A stretch of 64,000 nt of DNA from Sistotremastrum niveocremeum HHB9708 (lineage: Eukaryota > Basidiomycota > Agaricomycetes > Sistotremastrales > Sistotremastraceae), in assembly GCA_001630475.1 (NCBI GenBank), contig KV419395.1, forward strand, positions 496,001-560,000, written 5' to 3'. Each line of letters opens with the position of its first letter. The stretch's first letter is position 1. Position numbers and translations under genes: made by a program. Shown piece by piece: positions 44,324-58,679 of this stretch. A model generated the notes under the pieces. The model was not told the origin of the DNA. It did no database searches and saw nothing but the letters and a program-made list of their open reading frames with translations.

Positions 44324-47300
44324 ATGACGAACGCGGCGCTGATTTTTGTCCAGCCTCCTCAAGTCGCCTCCTTGATATCAACCCTGCTGACAACTCCTGA
44401 GGATGGGATTGCAGACGCATTGGACCCCATCGCGACATGGAATTGGCCAAGATCCGACCTACACTCATGGATCAAAGTACTTAACCGTTTTGACGGCATA
44501 CTCGAAAACCTTGTGAACATACACAAGGTTGACCAGTTGCAATATGACACTTTTACTGCGGCTGAGAAGAAGACCTTACTTGGGATACTCAAGTTTGAGA
44601 AGTTATTGTTGGAGAATTCTACCAACAGAAAACTGTTCAATTCATATGACGTGCGTCTCCAGCTTTTGTCACTAAGCGTTGAGACTCAAAAGTTAGGCAG
44701 CGATTGAATTGTCTACTGTATACGTCCGACCTCGACATTCTTTTGTCTGTTTTGCAGCTGATCCTTCGTCCGGCGCAACAATACTCTGCCCAGCCCACTG
44801 TCTCTGCCGCCTTGAAAATCTCTACTTCACGTTTGCAGGCTCTAGCGAAACGCTGGCCAGGGCTGAGAGAACAAGGGATTGAGCTGGCCGACTTGGTATC
44901 GCAGAGCCCCGCAAAGATTGCAGAAGTTGAGGCCCTGGCTTCTCAGATAAACGAAGTAAATTTTACATTCTACCGGGCGAATGCCACTGTGGGGGCAACC
45001 CCGAATGCAGGCCCTGTTTCGCTGAATCTCAGACCTTTCCTCCACCTGTCCAAGGATGCCTCTTCCATTGCAGCAGAAATCAGTAGCACGGCGAATGTGC
45101 CAGAAGAGGAGCGTTTCGAGCTCCTGTGCCGGATTCGAACATCTCAGGCGCTCGCTCCCGCAAAGAAAGACGAAAGGGTCAAACTTGTCATCATACGTTT
45201 ACTAGCGCTCTCGATATTTGCTCATACGCACAACGAGTCCGAGGCCGCGGCGACGCTCTTCCTCTACGAACCCGACCTGGTTCCTCACATTTCAGACCTC
45301 CTGCAATTGGAAAGTCAGATTCCTACTTCGGTGCAAACTGCTGCACTAGCTGCCCTAGACTCCTTGGCTCGGTATCGCGGCAAGATCCAGGAAGTCCTGA
45401 CGGCCGTCAACGCTGGTGTAAGCCATGGGATCCTAATGACGCTTCTCCGTCACACGGTGTCTGAGATCGCAAAAGCCGATGCCGTTGTGCCACAGTCTTT
45501 TGTTGAGGCTCTTTTGAGCTTCTTATCTTTCCTCGCAACTCACACATCTGGGGGCAACTTGGTCGTTGGGGCGGGACTCGTCCCTCTCTTAATTCAGGTG
45601 ATTGAGAACCGTGTCGCCGGGCGGATAGGCATTGTGTCAAAGACTTTAACTTTGCTCGACAATGTGCTGTACGGCTACTCGAATGCGTTTCAGATCTTCG
45701 TGAATTCACGAGGAGTCGAGACTATGGTTCAACGAATCGAGGTAAATCTTCAGACGTTGCTTCCCTTTTATTCTGTTCTGAACCTAGCGAAAAGTACGAA
45801 GTGGATCTCGATTTACAAGAAAGCGAACATAGGGTTCGTCCTGGTGCCGCTGGGATTGCTAGAGAACATCTCGCCACATCAAGGAGTGCCCTCCTAAAAC
45901 ATCTACTGAGGTCTATTCATCGCATGATGCAATCATCTGGTACTTCAGAAGGATTGCGCGGGTTGATTGATTCCTCGCTTCCAAAGTCTATCAAGAAGAT
46001 CATGGATAATCGCGGTCTCTTCGGAGTTGCAGTTCTCCCTTTAGCAATCAACGCGATGGCAACGTTCGTTCATAATGAACCGACCTATCTGCCAGTAATC
46101 CAGGAGGCGGGGCTACCCACGTCCTTCTACGACGCGGTTGAAGGCGGCCTCGAGCCCTCAATCGAAGTCATTCAAGCCACAACGAATGCAATCGGTGCGC
46201 TCTGCCTGAATCAAGCTGGTCAGGACCAATTGACGGCCCGGCCGTCTATTATCCCTTCCGTCATCAGCGTTTTTACTTCAGAAAAACATCTCAAAGTTCT
46301 ACAGGACAAGGAGAACGCGAGCCTGATTGGCAGCGCGATCGACGAACTCATCCGTCATCATCCAAGCCTGAAAACCCAAGTCTTTGATGCAATCGGCGCC
46401 ATGCTGGATCGAATAGAGAGTCTTGGCAACACATGGTCGGAGAAGGAAGGGAAAGAGCACCTCTATCGCCTTGTCCGAACAACTGGAATCAGCGGATCAA
46501 ATTCAGGAACAAACGCCGGGGCCGTCTCAGACAACAATGGCAGCACTGTTGCGAGTGGCTCATCCACCCCTGCAATACCCCTCGGAGATGATGTTGTCGA
46601 GCCCGAAGTGTACATGAATTCGCAAAAGGCGGAGAATATCATCGTCTCTTATCTGGATATTGTGGGCAAGGTTAGTGAGGCACCTATCAAATATAATCAT
46701 GACCTCAATTCTGTATTCAGTTCTTAGAGAGCCTCTTCCAGCACACTGCACACTGCCGTGATTTCATCACTAAAACCGATGGGCTAGAGCGCATCGGGCG
46801 GTTGATCGCACTTCCGTGCTTGCCATATGATTTCGCCACGTCCCTTAATTCGGATGCTCTTGTCCAAGTCATCCGAACTATGGTTGAAGTATCCCCGAGT
46901 TCTACTTTGAGCAGTCTCGCGAACCAGGTCAAAACATCCTTGAACGAAACTCGAGAGTTTTGGAGTGTACCAGGAGGACAGTCAAAGCTACTGTCATTCA
47001 TTGACCCCCAGTGTAAGCGAATTCAGTCACCGAGAATGGATTGAAATGTCATATCGTGCTCTGTAGCTCCCGAACAGTTGACCGCTTACAATCTTCAATT
47101 CCGAAAACTTGTCACCTTACATATCCGCATCGCCCTCCTATCTGATATCTATCAGGGTACTGGTTACGCACATGGGAGAAGTGTCAATTCGATGCTCCAA
47201 TCGCTGACCAGTGCAGATGAATTCAACATTCTACCTGACCTCGGTACTTTACATCGGTCATTCATTTGGGAGAACCTTGTTTTGAAGGATGGACTCTCTC

Positions 47301-50300
47301 AGTCAAATCTAGACAAGTCCAGTGGCGAATCGAAGGATGTCGAAATTTCCACCGATGCTGTGCATCGACAGGATAGCGCTGCGTCTCGTAGCTCCGAGAT
47401 GGCCGATTCTGCCGGTCTCGAATCCTTGGGAAGAGGAAGCGTAAGTGTCACCCGTGCCACCGATGAGGCAGTTCCAGGTGAACGAGCAGTGGATCGAAAT
47501 GCGAGAGCCCTAAAACACTTAGCTACTCATATTCCGAATGCATTAGCCCCTTTCTTTCAAGGTATATTTTCTCTTCCCTTCCCGTAATCTATCTAAGAGC
47601 AATTCCGCAGCAATCGTCAAGATGTTTATGTACGGCCGTCGCAATCCGGACGAAGCTCATAAGAAACAGATCCACGCGACGTCTTCCTTGGTTGCAGGTA
47701 TCATGGTGGAGCACTTGTCTTTCAAGCCTCTCGGTAATCTAGCCCACGTTCTAGTAATATTATGATGCTGATTCGACCAACAGGCAACGAATTCGCGTTA
47801 TACGCATACGGTACTGTTGTGATAAGCCTGGTCACAATGCTGTTATTTGATGGTGCGTTGACGTGGGTTTCAGTGAGACGAAGTCACTGATAAACCATAG
47901 AACGCACGTCTCAGAACACGTTGCATACGGTCCTCTTGTTGGCGTTCAATCGTGCAGGTGGACTCAAGGGTATCTTTGAGATCTGTCAGCGATGCACGCT
48001 GGGCGTAGCTCGCGTTATCAAGATTAGCGAGGAAGAGCGCACTGAAGACGATCAGAAAAAACTTCTGTTGGCGCTTTCAGGACTGAAAGTGGCTTTGCAT
48101 CTGCTTCACTCACTGGTGTCGGCAAGGCCTCTGTTTGATTCTGGCCAGACGCAGTTTCTGGTGACGCGCGACAAAAAAGACACCGATCCAGAATACTTCG
48201 AGCCTCACGATTTCCTAGTCAAGATGCGTCTGGCAGTTTTACCATTGGTATCTGAACTATGGCGCGCCGACTGGCTGCCCTCTATCGCACTAGGCGTTGC
48301 CAAGGAGGTTGTCCAGACCCTCCTAGTCATCATAGGAGGTGAAAGAGAGGAGGGGGGGAATGTCACTGTGCCAAGCGGTGCACCACCCGTGCTGCCACAT
48401 GAAATACGTCCGCCCCGGTTACCTGCTGGTCCCAGTGAAGAGCTGATCCGTCAGTTGGGCGACATGGGCTTCCCCCGATCAGCCGCTGAAAGAGCCTTGA
48501 TACGCTCTCATAACAATATCAATGCAGCGACGGAGTATTTGTTAGCTCATCCTCTACCATTCCCTCCGGATCCTCAGCCTTCTGAACCTGAAGCTCCGTC
48601 AGAAGAAGCCCGAGTATCCGCTGAACCGCCGAATCCCGGGACATCCGTCGAGAGCATGCTGACGACCAATGAAACCCTTGGATCAGCTGAAGATGCCGAA
48701 ATGTCAAATGGCCAACCAGCTGGTAATGCAATCGAAATATTGGCTCCAGTTCCCTCTCCTAAACAATCTAAAGAGGAGCTTGATCTCTTACGGAAGCCTC
48801 TCAAGGCGGACCTGGGTCGAGTGGCTCTGACTTTGGTGGACGAGCAGCCAGGTCTTATCTTTGATCTGAAACCTGCGTTTGTTGGCGATTCATCGCCTGC
48901 GGGAGGTATAAAGTCCATACTGGACGATATCCGAGCATTTTCGCCCACTGCAGACGATCTTCATGAGCACTCTCTGACAGTCCGCTTCCGCTTACTTGCG
49001 CTCATCCTCTCGGATCCTGCGTCGCCTGGTCTAGAGAGTGCGGATCTACGAGAACTGATGGACAATCTTGTCGCTTTACTGCTGGCAAATCCATTGCCTT
49101 CCCAAGAGGATAATCCTACTTTACCGAAGTGGTTGGCGTCACATCTGTTAGTCGCCCAGTCTGTGCTCATGCTCGGTGAGGGCCTTCGAGATGTGTCAAC
49201 CCCGACGGGTGAGGAGGAGATTAAATCAGAGCCTTTGTTCGTCGGGCCATCGTTTGAAGAGCCTAGGTCCATCCTTTTGGATGTTGGCATTCGACTTTTG
49301 AAGATCTCGACCCTCTCCAGCGACGAGCTCCTTGCAGATCTCCGTCTTTTGGTCCAATTAACTCGCGATCATCATTCTGCTCTCGTCTTTGTTGAGCGGG
49401 AGGGATTGTCCCTCTTACTGGAAAGGCTCAAGAAGCCTGCGGATAGCAAATCTGCTTTGCAAGTTCACCTGATAATTCTGTTACGGCATATCATCGAAGA
49501 CAAAACGACGGTGATCTCACTGATGCGACATGAGATTAAACGACGATTTGCCCATCCTCGCTCTCAGGTCTTGGAAGCCACAAACTTCGTGCGTCACACG
49601 AGTGCGCTTGTCCTTCGAGATCCAGAGGCGTTCCTCGAAGCATCGAAAGCTACACTAAAGCTAGCGCAAATACCGTCTGCGGCCACGACGCATCACTTAC
49701 AGCTGCAAGATGCCGCTCCCAGCCAAGGTTCACTTGATGAGCAGATCAAAGATTCGTCTGCTATGCAGGTCGATGAGCTTGTGTCATCTCAGACTGCAGA
49801 GTCGGTGACGCAATTCTTAATAACTGAATTATACCGGGTTGGGAAAACTGCGATCAATCATACGTCAGCGCCAAAGACTGAAGACTCTACGGCTGCAACC
49901 CAACCGGATCCATCTGCCATTTCTGCGGATTCGCAGGACTTCGTGCCCCATGTTACTCCGACACTCGAAAAGCCCAAGGACAGTGATTCAGATGGTCAAG
50001 CTGATTACCTTTACGCTTGTTTCTTGATGCAGTGCCTTACTGAGCTGCTGTTCTCTTACAACTCCTGCAAGATTGCATTTGTTGCGTATTCGAAAAAACG
50101 ATCAGGTGTTTTACAGAAGGATATGAAGCACCGCCCTACTTTACTCAACTTCCTCTTGGTTGATATGATCTCTCATCAGCCTTTCAGTCAATCTGAATCC
50201 TCCGATACTCAAAAGCGAGGCATTCTTTGCAATTGGGCTAAGTCGGTGATTTTGGCGCTGTGTGTCGACGTTGGAGCGTCTAGCGATTCGAAAGACAGCT

Positions 50301-53300
50301 CTGGTGAAATCACATCTGTGCGCAAGTTCGTACTCGATGGCTTGAGTAAGGCGATCAAAGAGAGCTCGACATCTGAGTTGTTAGAGGCTCATTACGGCAA
50401 GCTCATCGCACTGAGCGACCTTTGTCACCGACTGCTCACTGTTCGCACTCCATCTGTATCAAGTGGTACCCGAATTAGCGATGAAACACCTCTACATATG
50501 GCCAAACTGATGTTGGAGAAAGGTTTTGTGTCTACCCTCACAAGCGCCTTGAACGATGTCGATCTCAATTATCCAAATGTTCGAACACTTGTGACAACGA
50601 TCCTAAAGCCTTTGGAACAACTGTACGCTTCATAATTTCTATTGTATCCATCTAATTGACTGCTTTCCTCCAGAACTAGAGTCGCCATTAAGATGGGTCG
50701 TACATCAGAAACTGAGAAGGCTCAACGCTCTCCATCTCAATCGGCCTCGGATCCCGAAATGGAGCAGTCGGACGACGAGGAATCTGAAGTTGCTATGGAC
50801 GAGGGTGGAGATGACACGCCTGATTTGTATCGCAATTCATCCCTTGGAATGTGCGTAGCCATCTCTCACGTCGCAATTTCATTTTTATTGATTAAAAGCT
50901 GCGTAGGTATACTGGGGTCTGTATATCCGCATTCTGAATTTGCATGGCTTGCTGATGACGACTTTAGGACATCGATGACGGTAACTACGAAGGTGATGAC
51001 GGCGATCCTGGAGACGAAGAGGACGACGATGGCAACGATGTGGAGATGGAATACACTGACGAAGAAGCCCCGAGCGACGAGACATCTGAACAAAGTGACG
51101 AAAGTGATATCGAGCAGGCTGCGGGGGCTCTTAACCTTGAAAATGGTGGTTCTGAAGGTTGGGCTGACGAGGACGAGGATAACGATGAGGATATGCAAGA
51201 CGGCGAAGATGTTGAAAGGGACGGTGTTGACGATGACGATGACGATGAAGATGATGATCAACGTCAGGGTGATGTATTATGGGAAGTAAGTGGCGCTTAT
51301 GGTCTATCAGAGGTACAATACTAATACGTACCTAGCAACTTCCTCTTCCAGATGCTCTGCCTGCAGATGAAGGTGTGGAAGATTTAGACGACGACGAAGC
51401 TATTCCGGGCATGCGCATATTGAGTGAGCATGATGTGGAGGAAGGTGACGCACTTTCAGAAGAGTCAGTATCTTTCTCGATCTCTCGACCCATTCATCTG
51501 ATTGTTCCCCAGGCTGGGCGGAGACATCGGTCTTATTGATGCTGAAGATGATCAAACCGGACAAATTGATAATGACTTCGGTCAGTGGTTTAACATGCAA
51601 GGAAACGGTGCGACGCTGGGCATGCGAGAAGTGCTTTTCCCCAGACCTATGGGACGCCGTCGTGGTAACGGTGAGTTGTTTAGTCGCATATATGATTTCA
51701 CGACGACGAACGTTTCCACAGATGAGGATATCTCGCAATCCTTTTTCTCTAATGGTCGCAGTCGTGGTAGCCCTTTGGGTACTGACCCCACCAGTCACCC
51801 TCTTCTCGTTGACGGAAATCCGACGGAAGACGTACATGAGCGAACCAGCCAACCTTTCAACCGACGTATGGCAGGTGGATCGGTCGCCCCAATGGGTGAG
51901 GTCTTTGCCAGCATCGAAGACCTCGTAGGCGGCGGTGCTATCCAGATCTTACGACAGTTAGTGTCTAGGACGCATGGCGCTGGTGCTGAGATCGTCGGCG
52001 TTGAGGTTCCTGGAGCGGGCATAATGGCTACCTTTGACCGCGATCATCTTTCTCGACCCCCAAGAATGACGTCGATACCCCATCGGTCAGACAGACGCGT
52101 GCGCGAACAAAGCGGAGACCGTCCAGACTTCCAGCCTCTACCAACGGTTTTACGCTGGAGTGAAGAATCGAAGATTACACACGGCCAATACGCAACCGAT
52201 AGACCCACTCGGTTCATAAATCATCTCATCAACGCCCTGTTACCCGCTGCCCGTGAGGCTGCTCAAAAAGACAAAGCTGTTCAACAAGAACCTGCCTCTC
52301 CCCTCGCGGAGCCTCAGCAAGGTATTACAATTGTGGACGAGCCTGGTGCATCAGCCGTCCCAAGCAATACTGCACAACTCGCAACCCCTCCTTCACCTCC
52401 CTCACATTCTGTAGCCCCAGGCCCGCTTAGCGAAGTGGATGTGGAAATGAATCCGACAGATGGTGATTCACCTACGGACGTCGTCCCAGAAAACCAACTC
52501 ATCGATAATGCTGCTATCGCAATGGAAGGAATCACGGTCAACGACGAGACTTCCTCTGATACACATGAAATGGGAGATCCAGCCAATCCTGTTGAGGCCC
52601 CGGCAGCTGATGATGATGGACCATCCACTGCACCGGAAGGACCATCCAGCTCGGCGCAACCCACAAGAGTGACGGTCATGATAGGCGGCAATCCTGTGGA
52701 CATCACTGATACGGGCATCGATCCTACATTCTTGGAAGCCCTACCGGACGATATGCGTGAAGAGGTACTCAATCAGCACTTCAGAGAACGCAGAACCGCT
52801 GCGGCTGAAAGAGCCACACAAGCCGCGGAATCTCATATTAGTCCCGAGTTTCTTAATGCCTTGCCGCCCGAGATCAGAGCTGAACTTTTGGATCAAGAAG
52901 CTGAGCAAGCTAGACGCGCCCTTGCTGCGGCTCCACCGACAGGTGCTACATCATCTGCTGGCCCAACTGAAATGGATCCCGCGAGCTTTTTGGCTACACT
53001 CGACCCTCAGTTGCGTCAAGTCGTACTCCTCGAACAGGACGACGGATTTTTGCAAACTCTTCCTCCTTCTTTGGTTGCTGAGGCTGGCGCATATCGTGAC
53101 GATGTTCATAGTCGTTATGCGGGTGTGCGCCGGGTGACCAACGCCCATCCGAGCAGACCCACTCCAAGCGCGATTCCTTCCCATAGAGAAGCAGTACAAC
53201 TTCTTGATAAAGCTGGCGTGGCTGTTTTGGTTAGGCTACTGTTTTATCCCCATGTCTTGCGCAAGGATACGCTGCAGAAAATCCTCGTCAATATCTGCGA

Positions 53301-56190
53301 AAATGCCAAAACTCGAGCTGAGGTACTCAACCTACTTCTCGGCGTTCTTCATGATAGTTCTGGAGACGTCGCGTCTGTAGACAAAAGTTTCGCTCAGCTG
53401 ACAGTCAGGAATGCCAAAGGAAACACTCCCTCTGCTCAAAAGGCTTCACCTCGCAAAGCATTGGCCAGCCAAGATGCCCGTATCTCGTTGTCAGGAGATG
53501 AGATCAGCCCGCATTTAGTTGCTCAACGAAGCATTAGCGCACTTACTTACATTGTCAGCTCCAATGACCTTTCGTCGGTTTTCTTCTTGACCGAACACGA
53601 GTTGCCACCGGGCATGCGGAAACCTATGTCGAGAAAAGGCAAAACAAAAGAGCGCCAGTCTCAAACTCATTTCCCTATTGCCCTGCTTTTAGGCCTGCTT
53701 GACAAAAAGGTTCTTCTCAAGACTTCGACTATGATAGAATCTGTCGCCGCTCTGTTGGCCACTGTGACGCGTCCGCTTGCTACATTGAAGGAGAAGCAGC
53801 CCATAGCTCCGGCCCAAACGCCAACGACTGAGCAAGCGGCCGTCCCATCGGAGGACAATCCAGTTGCTGCAGAAACAGCCGGTGCTATTGGTGCGGTCAA
53901 CTTCGTCGATAACAGTAGCCCTAACTGATGTTTCTTATAGACCAAACCGGAGAAGCATCTGGTGGTGCATCGCGCGAGCTCCCGAGCAAAGTAGTGGATG
54001 ATCCAGATAGTAGCAAATCTCTTCTGCAACATCCGCCTCAAATATCCGAGCAAATTCTTCGTTTGGTCGTCAATATCCTGACTGTGGGAGAATGTTCCAG
54101 TAAGACATTCCAGCATTGTCTGTCGCTCATCCAAAACCTTGCATACATCCCCAATGCGAAAGATACTGTTGCTTCCGAGCTGAGAGCCAAAGCTCAAGAC
54201 TTAGGTCGCTCCATTCTCCGAGATTTGGAGGATTTGGTCATCCTCCTCAAAGTTCCTCAACCGAGCGACGAGCTACCTTCCGCTGTTTCGACAAAATTCT
54301 CGCCCGCCTCTGCAGATCAAGCGAAACTCTTGCGAGTTTTAAAGACCATTGACTACATCTTCACACAGAAGCCTTCAACTTCTGACGACACGAATCAGGA
54401 AGGCTCTTCGATCAAAAAAGATTTGAGTGACGAAGAGAAGCTACATACTATCTACGACTCATTCAACTTCGCTCCATTGTGGAAGGAGCTAAGCGCATGC
54501 CTTTCTGCGGTGGATGATTCAGGGAATGTAGAAACTCTGGCTACTGTCCTCTTACCCTTGATAGAGTCATTGATGGTAGTCTGCAAGAACGTCGATTCTA
54601 AGACGGGATTGCCGGCCCAGATTTTGCGTTCTTCAGCTTCTCCAACATCTCCCACGGCCGGCGATACAGCTCACGACCTGTTTTTGTCATTCACCGATGC
54701 TCACCGAAAGGCCCTAAATCTGATGGTTCGAAACAACCCTTCTCTTATGAGTGGATCGTTTGCTCTATTGGTGAATAATCCCAGGGTATTGGACTTTGAT
54801 AACAAGAGGAACTATTTCTCGCAGCAACTACGACGACGGCCTCATAGCAGAGAACACCACACTACCTTGCAGCTCAACGTTCGGCGAGCCCGGGTATTCG
54901 AGGACAGTTTCCATTATCTTCAGAGAAAGACAGGAGACCAGATCAAGTATGGTAAACTCTCAATTCGATTCTATGAAGAAGAGGGAGTAGATGCGGGAGG
55001 ATTGACACGAGAATGGTTTACCATTCTCGCTCGCCAAATGTTCAATCCCGACTACGCACTATTCCAACCATGTGCTGCGGATAAACTTACCTATCAACCC
55101 AACCGTGCCTCCGCCATCAATCCAGAACATCTTTCGTTCTTCAAGTTCATCGGTCGTATCATTGGCAAAGCCATTTACGATGGTCGTCTGCTTGACGCAC
55201 ATTTTGCCCGATCTCTCTATCGACAAATCCTAGGCAAACCGGTAGATTATCGGGATGTAGAATGGGTCGACCCGGAGTATTACAACAGCTTGATTTGGAT
55301 CCTGGAAAACGATCCTTCCCACCTCGAGCTCACTTTCAGTGTGGACGACAATCAGGTTGGCATGCCCACGATCCTTCAGATAAATAAACTAACAAAATCC
55401 TAGTTCGGTGAAAACAAAGTGGTAGACTTGAAAGAGAATGGGTCCACGATCCCCGTATCCCAAGAGAACAAGCGGGAATTCGTGCAGCTCTCAGCTCAGT
55501 ATCGGCTAATATCTTCTATCAAGGAGCAGATTGACGCTCTTCTGGGTGGAATCTATGAGATCATCCCTAAGGATCTAATCTCTATAGTGCGTCCATATTC
55601 CGCCTCTTTGATAACCTTCTGACATTGTGTAGTTCAATGAGCAAGAAGTCGAGCTTTTGATTTCCGGGACCCCCGATATTGATGTTGACGAATGGCGTGC
55701 TGCCACTGATTACAATGGATACACCAGTTCGGATCCCGTGATCGTCTGGTGGTGGCGTGCCTTGAAGTCTTTCAATAGAGAAGAAAGGGCCAAAGTCCTC
55801 GGGTTTGCCACAGGTATGGCTGTCAGCAGTCTCATAGTGTGACAATTTTCATCGAAATATTCAGGCACCGCTCGAGTTCCACTGAGTGGATTCACCGATC
55901 TACAGGGTGTGCAGGGTAATCAGAGGTTTTCTATTCATAAGGCATATGGGGATCCGGACCGCCTTCCTCAAGCTCATACTTGTACGTGTAGTTCTTCGCT
56001 CGCATATCTTTACTTGCTGACGGTCCAATTTTCAGGTTTCAATCAAAGTAACTATCTTCGACAAGTTCATCTAAATCATCTAACTGACTTCTGCCTAGTT
56101 GACCTCCCTCAGTATACCTCCTATGAGAAGCTACGTGCGCAGCTTCTCCTTGCGATCACCGAAGGGTCTACCGGTTTCGGATTTGCATAA
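44324..56190 (+). CDS. TOM1: Giant HECT E3 ubiquitin ligase TOM1 (HUWE1/UPL family)
   Basis: About 17 short introns; roughly 3,600 residues. Exons traced: 44324-44650, 44701-45741, 45795-46670, 46721-47012, 47067-47561, then on to a long exon ending near 50623, an acidic block, and long exons to 55390. Domain order: N-terminal armadillo-like DUF908 (from PPQVASLISTLLTTPEDGIA), DUF913 (LFGVAVLPLAINAMATFVHN), a UBA domain at about 48440-48550 (LIRQLGDMGFPRSAAERALI), Asp/Glu-rich runs (50740-51280), a region with ATLDPQLRQVVLLEQDDGFL (DUF4414), and the HECT domain from about 54870 (RVFEDSFHYLQRKTGDQIK). The catalytic Cys is in LPQAHTCFNQ; its codon is split by an intron. The end is TEGSTGFGFA, the usual HECT tail. 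Intact throughout. Roles known in yeast: histone, mRNA-export factor and excess ribosomal protein turnover. Confidence 0.95.
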
Positions 56191-56349
56191 ATATTTGCTG
56201 TCATTCACATCATACCTCATTGTAGTTATACATCAAAGACAAGTTTGCATCATCGGTTCACAAAAGAATGTAATAACGTAATGGAATTGAAATCATCTGC
56301 GCTGCCAACGGTAAAAAAATATAGATAGAGAGGCAGAGCACAGGAAATG

Positions 56350-58679
56350 TTATCTTCGATTTGAAGTCCCGGCGGTAGATAGTCTATGAGAAGAAAGCGC
56401 GTCCGCGTTCTGATGCATGAGGTCCGCGTATCTGTTGCCAGTCAGCATCTTTTACTGCCGAATGAATGACCGTAGACCTACAGCAGTTTGTATCGGACCA
56501 ATTCGCCCTCCAACTCTTCGTTCTTAAGACGAGCCATAACCAGCTCTTTCTGAGGAAGACTGAGTTTGCAACATTATGAGGCAAGATATACTGACCACAA
56601 TTTCACAATGCTCTGCATTGATCTGTGCCAAGCTGGAGTCAAGCTTTTTACTGTGACAATAAATCAGTCCCCGAAGAGTTATATGAACAGACATCAAAGC
56701 ATACACTTGCTCTGTCAACAGGCGATTTGCGTTCCGCAGGGTATCAATCTCCGCTGCGTGTGCGTCTCGAATGCGCACCATCTCCTCGTACTCATGAGCA
56801 TAACTATCGAGCATGAAAGGCGTAATCCGTGTCTGAAACGCGCTCTCCACAAATTGATCCACAAGATAAACATCCATAGCTTTCGGGTGTTCTGGACTCT
56901 GGAAAGAAAAGGTCAGTTCCTGCGCTGGGTTGCAGCAGAATACCTACAGGTCGTCGATACTGCTCGAATAGCCGATTCTTCAAGAAACCAAGGATTTCAT
57001 CAAATTTGAGTTTGAGCAATTCGGTTTCGTTCTTTTCGAGGAGAACGAGGCTGAAGCGGAAGATGGCTTCGATCCCTGTAGCAAGGCAGTTGTCAAATAT
57101 TCGAAAGACAACTTCTAGAGGGAAACTGGAACCAAATCAGTGGACTTGGCTTTCGACCTCGAAGTAGGAGACTCAATTACCGGTAGGAAAAGAGGGTTAA
57201 AAACCATTGGGAGGCGAACATGCTGGACTTCACTCCCTGTCTTAAGAAATGAACATGCAGAACGGGTAACATTTCTTCCAGGAGACGATCAAACTGGACA
57301 ATGTTCATGCATGAGTGAAAGATTGCGACGCAGTAAGTATCGACCAACCTGGAAAAGTCGCAACTGAAGCCCAGGCATTTCAGGCAAGAAATGTCCACGA
57401 AGCCCATATGAGTACATCAGTCTGACCAGCAGACAAAATGCTTCCTCATCTGGCATCTATCCTCAAGTCAGACTTTTCTAGTGGAGACCATGGTAGTTCA
57501 CATACATTCAAGAGAAGGATCGCTACAATGAATGGGAGTCCCTGACAGTAACCGACGTCCCTGTCATAACTGCACGGATGTCAGATCGAGATTGGAAAAG
57601 AATTAGAGCTGCGAACAGAGAATATGCTTTTAGAACGTTGAACAAATTTTCTTGTCCGATACCAGAGCCATCCATGAAGAACTCGTGATGAGGAAATGTT
57701 CTAGAACGGAATCGGCTTTTTGATCGACACAAACTAAGAGAAGCTCGTATACCGCCCCAGATCTCGCAAAATGGCCTTCTCATGAGGACTGCTTTCCTTC
57801 AATAGGTTGGCGTATGTCGTTTCCAATTCTAAATCTTTTGAAGCTGCCCTGATACAGGGTTAGACTGTAAACCCAAACTCTCAGAGGGGGCAAACAAACA
57901 TTAATTGCCACATCATGCCACGAAGCGCGTGCGGGACTCCCTGTTCTATAGCACGAGCGAGATCTTCTGATCGGTCGCGTGCAAACTGGTGATAGTCTGG
58001 AAATCATGGAGACTTGAAGATAACGAGGTCGTAATATAGCTAACCTGCCATGACGGCACCCCAGAACTCTGTAACAAAGTTTGGTAAGAACAAAAGCGCG
58101 ACTCAGTAAACGGTACATGGACATACCCCAATCAATATCAGCATCCGTCTTCTCTTTCTCATCGTCCAATCTTTGTTTCTCGCTCTGCATCCTAGAAAAT
58201 TCCTCCTGTAGCTTCAAATGTCCTTGCAAGCTACCACGATGCTCAGCCGTTTCCGAGTGCCCTTCTTCCTGATCTAACCTATGAAGCAAGAAAGGAACAT
58301 TCGTAGACGACCGTTTCGTAGTGTCTGATCCTGTGCTACCTCTTCTAGGAGGGATTGCGGTGATTGAGGCTCTAGGGTCGCTTGAGTTGTCGTCTTCGGC
58401 TATGGTCGCGATGCCACCCGTTTCAATGTTATTCTCGGCGTCGTGTGACTGGACAGGCTCGTCTGCTTCATCCAGAGCAGAGCCTAATAGAACAGTTGAA
58501 AATCTGGCATCGTCTGCCGTGGGTGTTGTCTGTTGGGAATGCGAGTCTCGTAAAGAATCATGAGAATGTGTTGCGCGGACGGGAGAAAGCAGAGCATTCA
58601 GATCCAAGGAGCTCTGTGCAGACTCTTGTTTCTGAGAGTCATCTGAGGTTACTTGATGGTCTTGTGGCCCCGAAGCCAT
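56350..58679 (-). CDS. GYP5: GYP5-type Rab GTPase-activating protein (TBC domain)
   Basis: Minus strand, several introns. The N-terminal 180 residues are disordered and Ser/Asp-rich (MASGPQDHQVTSDDSQKQES), ending in a coiled coil (LQEEFSRMQSEKQRLDDEKE). The TBC domain starts FWGAVM, then gives QFARDRSEDLARAIEQGVP. The catalytic IxxDxxR arginine is in AILRDLGRTFPHHEFF; its codon is split by the intron 57701-57752. Next come MDGSGIGQENLFNVLKAYSL, HFLRQGVKSSMFASQWFLTL and ITPFMLDSYAHEYEEMVRIR. A C-terminal coiled coil (DAHAAEIDTLRNANRLLTEQ ... SLAQINAEHCEIV) leads to the last exon (YADLMHQNADALSSHR), stop at 56350. Order matches yeast Gyp5/Gyl1, GAPs for Ypt1 in ER-Golgi and polarised traffic. 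The YxQ glutamine region (about 57400-57550) was not checked base by base. Confidence 0.9.

Noticed and set aside
44163-44468. A minus-strand frame across the TOM1 start
   Set aside because: Antisense to the conserved TOM1 N-terminus and with no recognisable content.
45407-45709. Antisense frames inside TOM1
   Set aside because: Shadows of strongly biased long exons; same reason for those at 48574-48948, 51400-51852 and 52314-52772.
47562-47920. Apparent break in TOM1 where no long frame is seen
   Set aside because: Several short exons with 45-60 nt introns fill the gap in phase (IVKMFMYGRRNPDEAHKKQI and EFALYAYGTVV).
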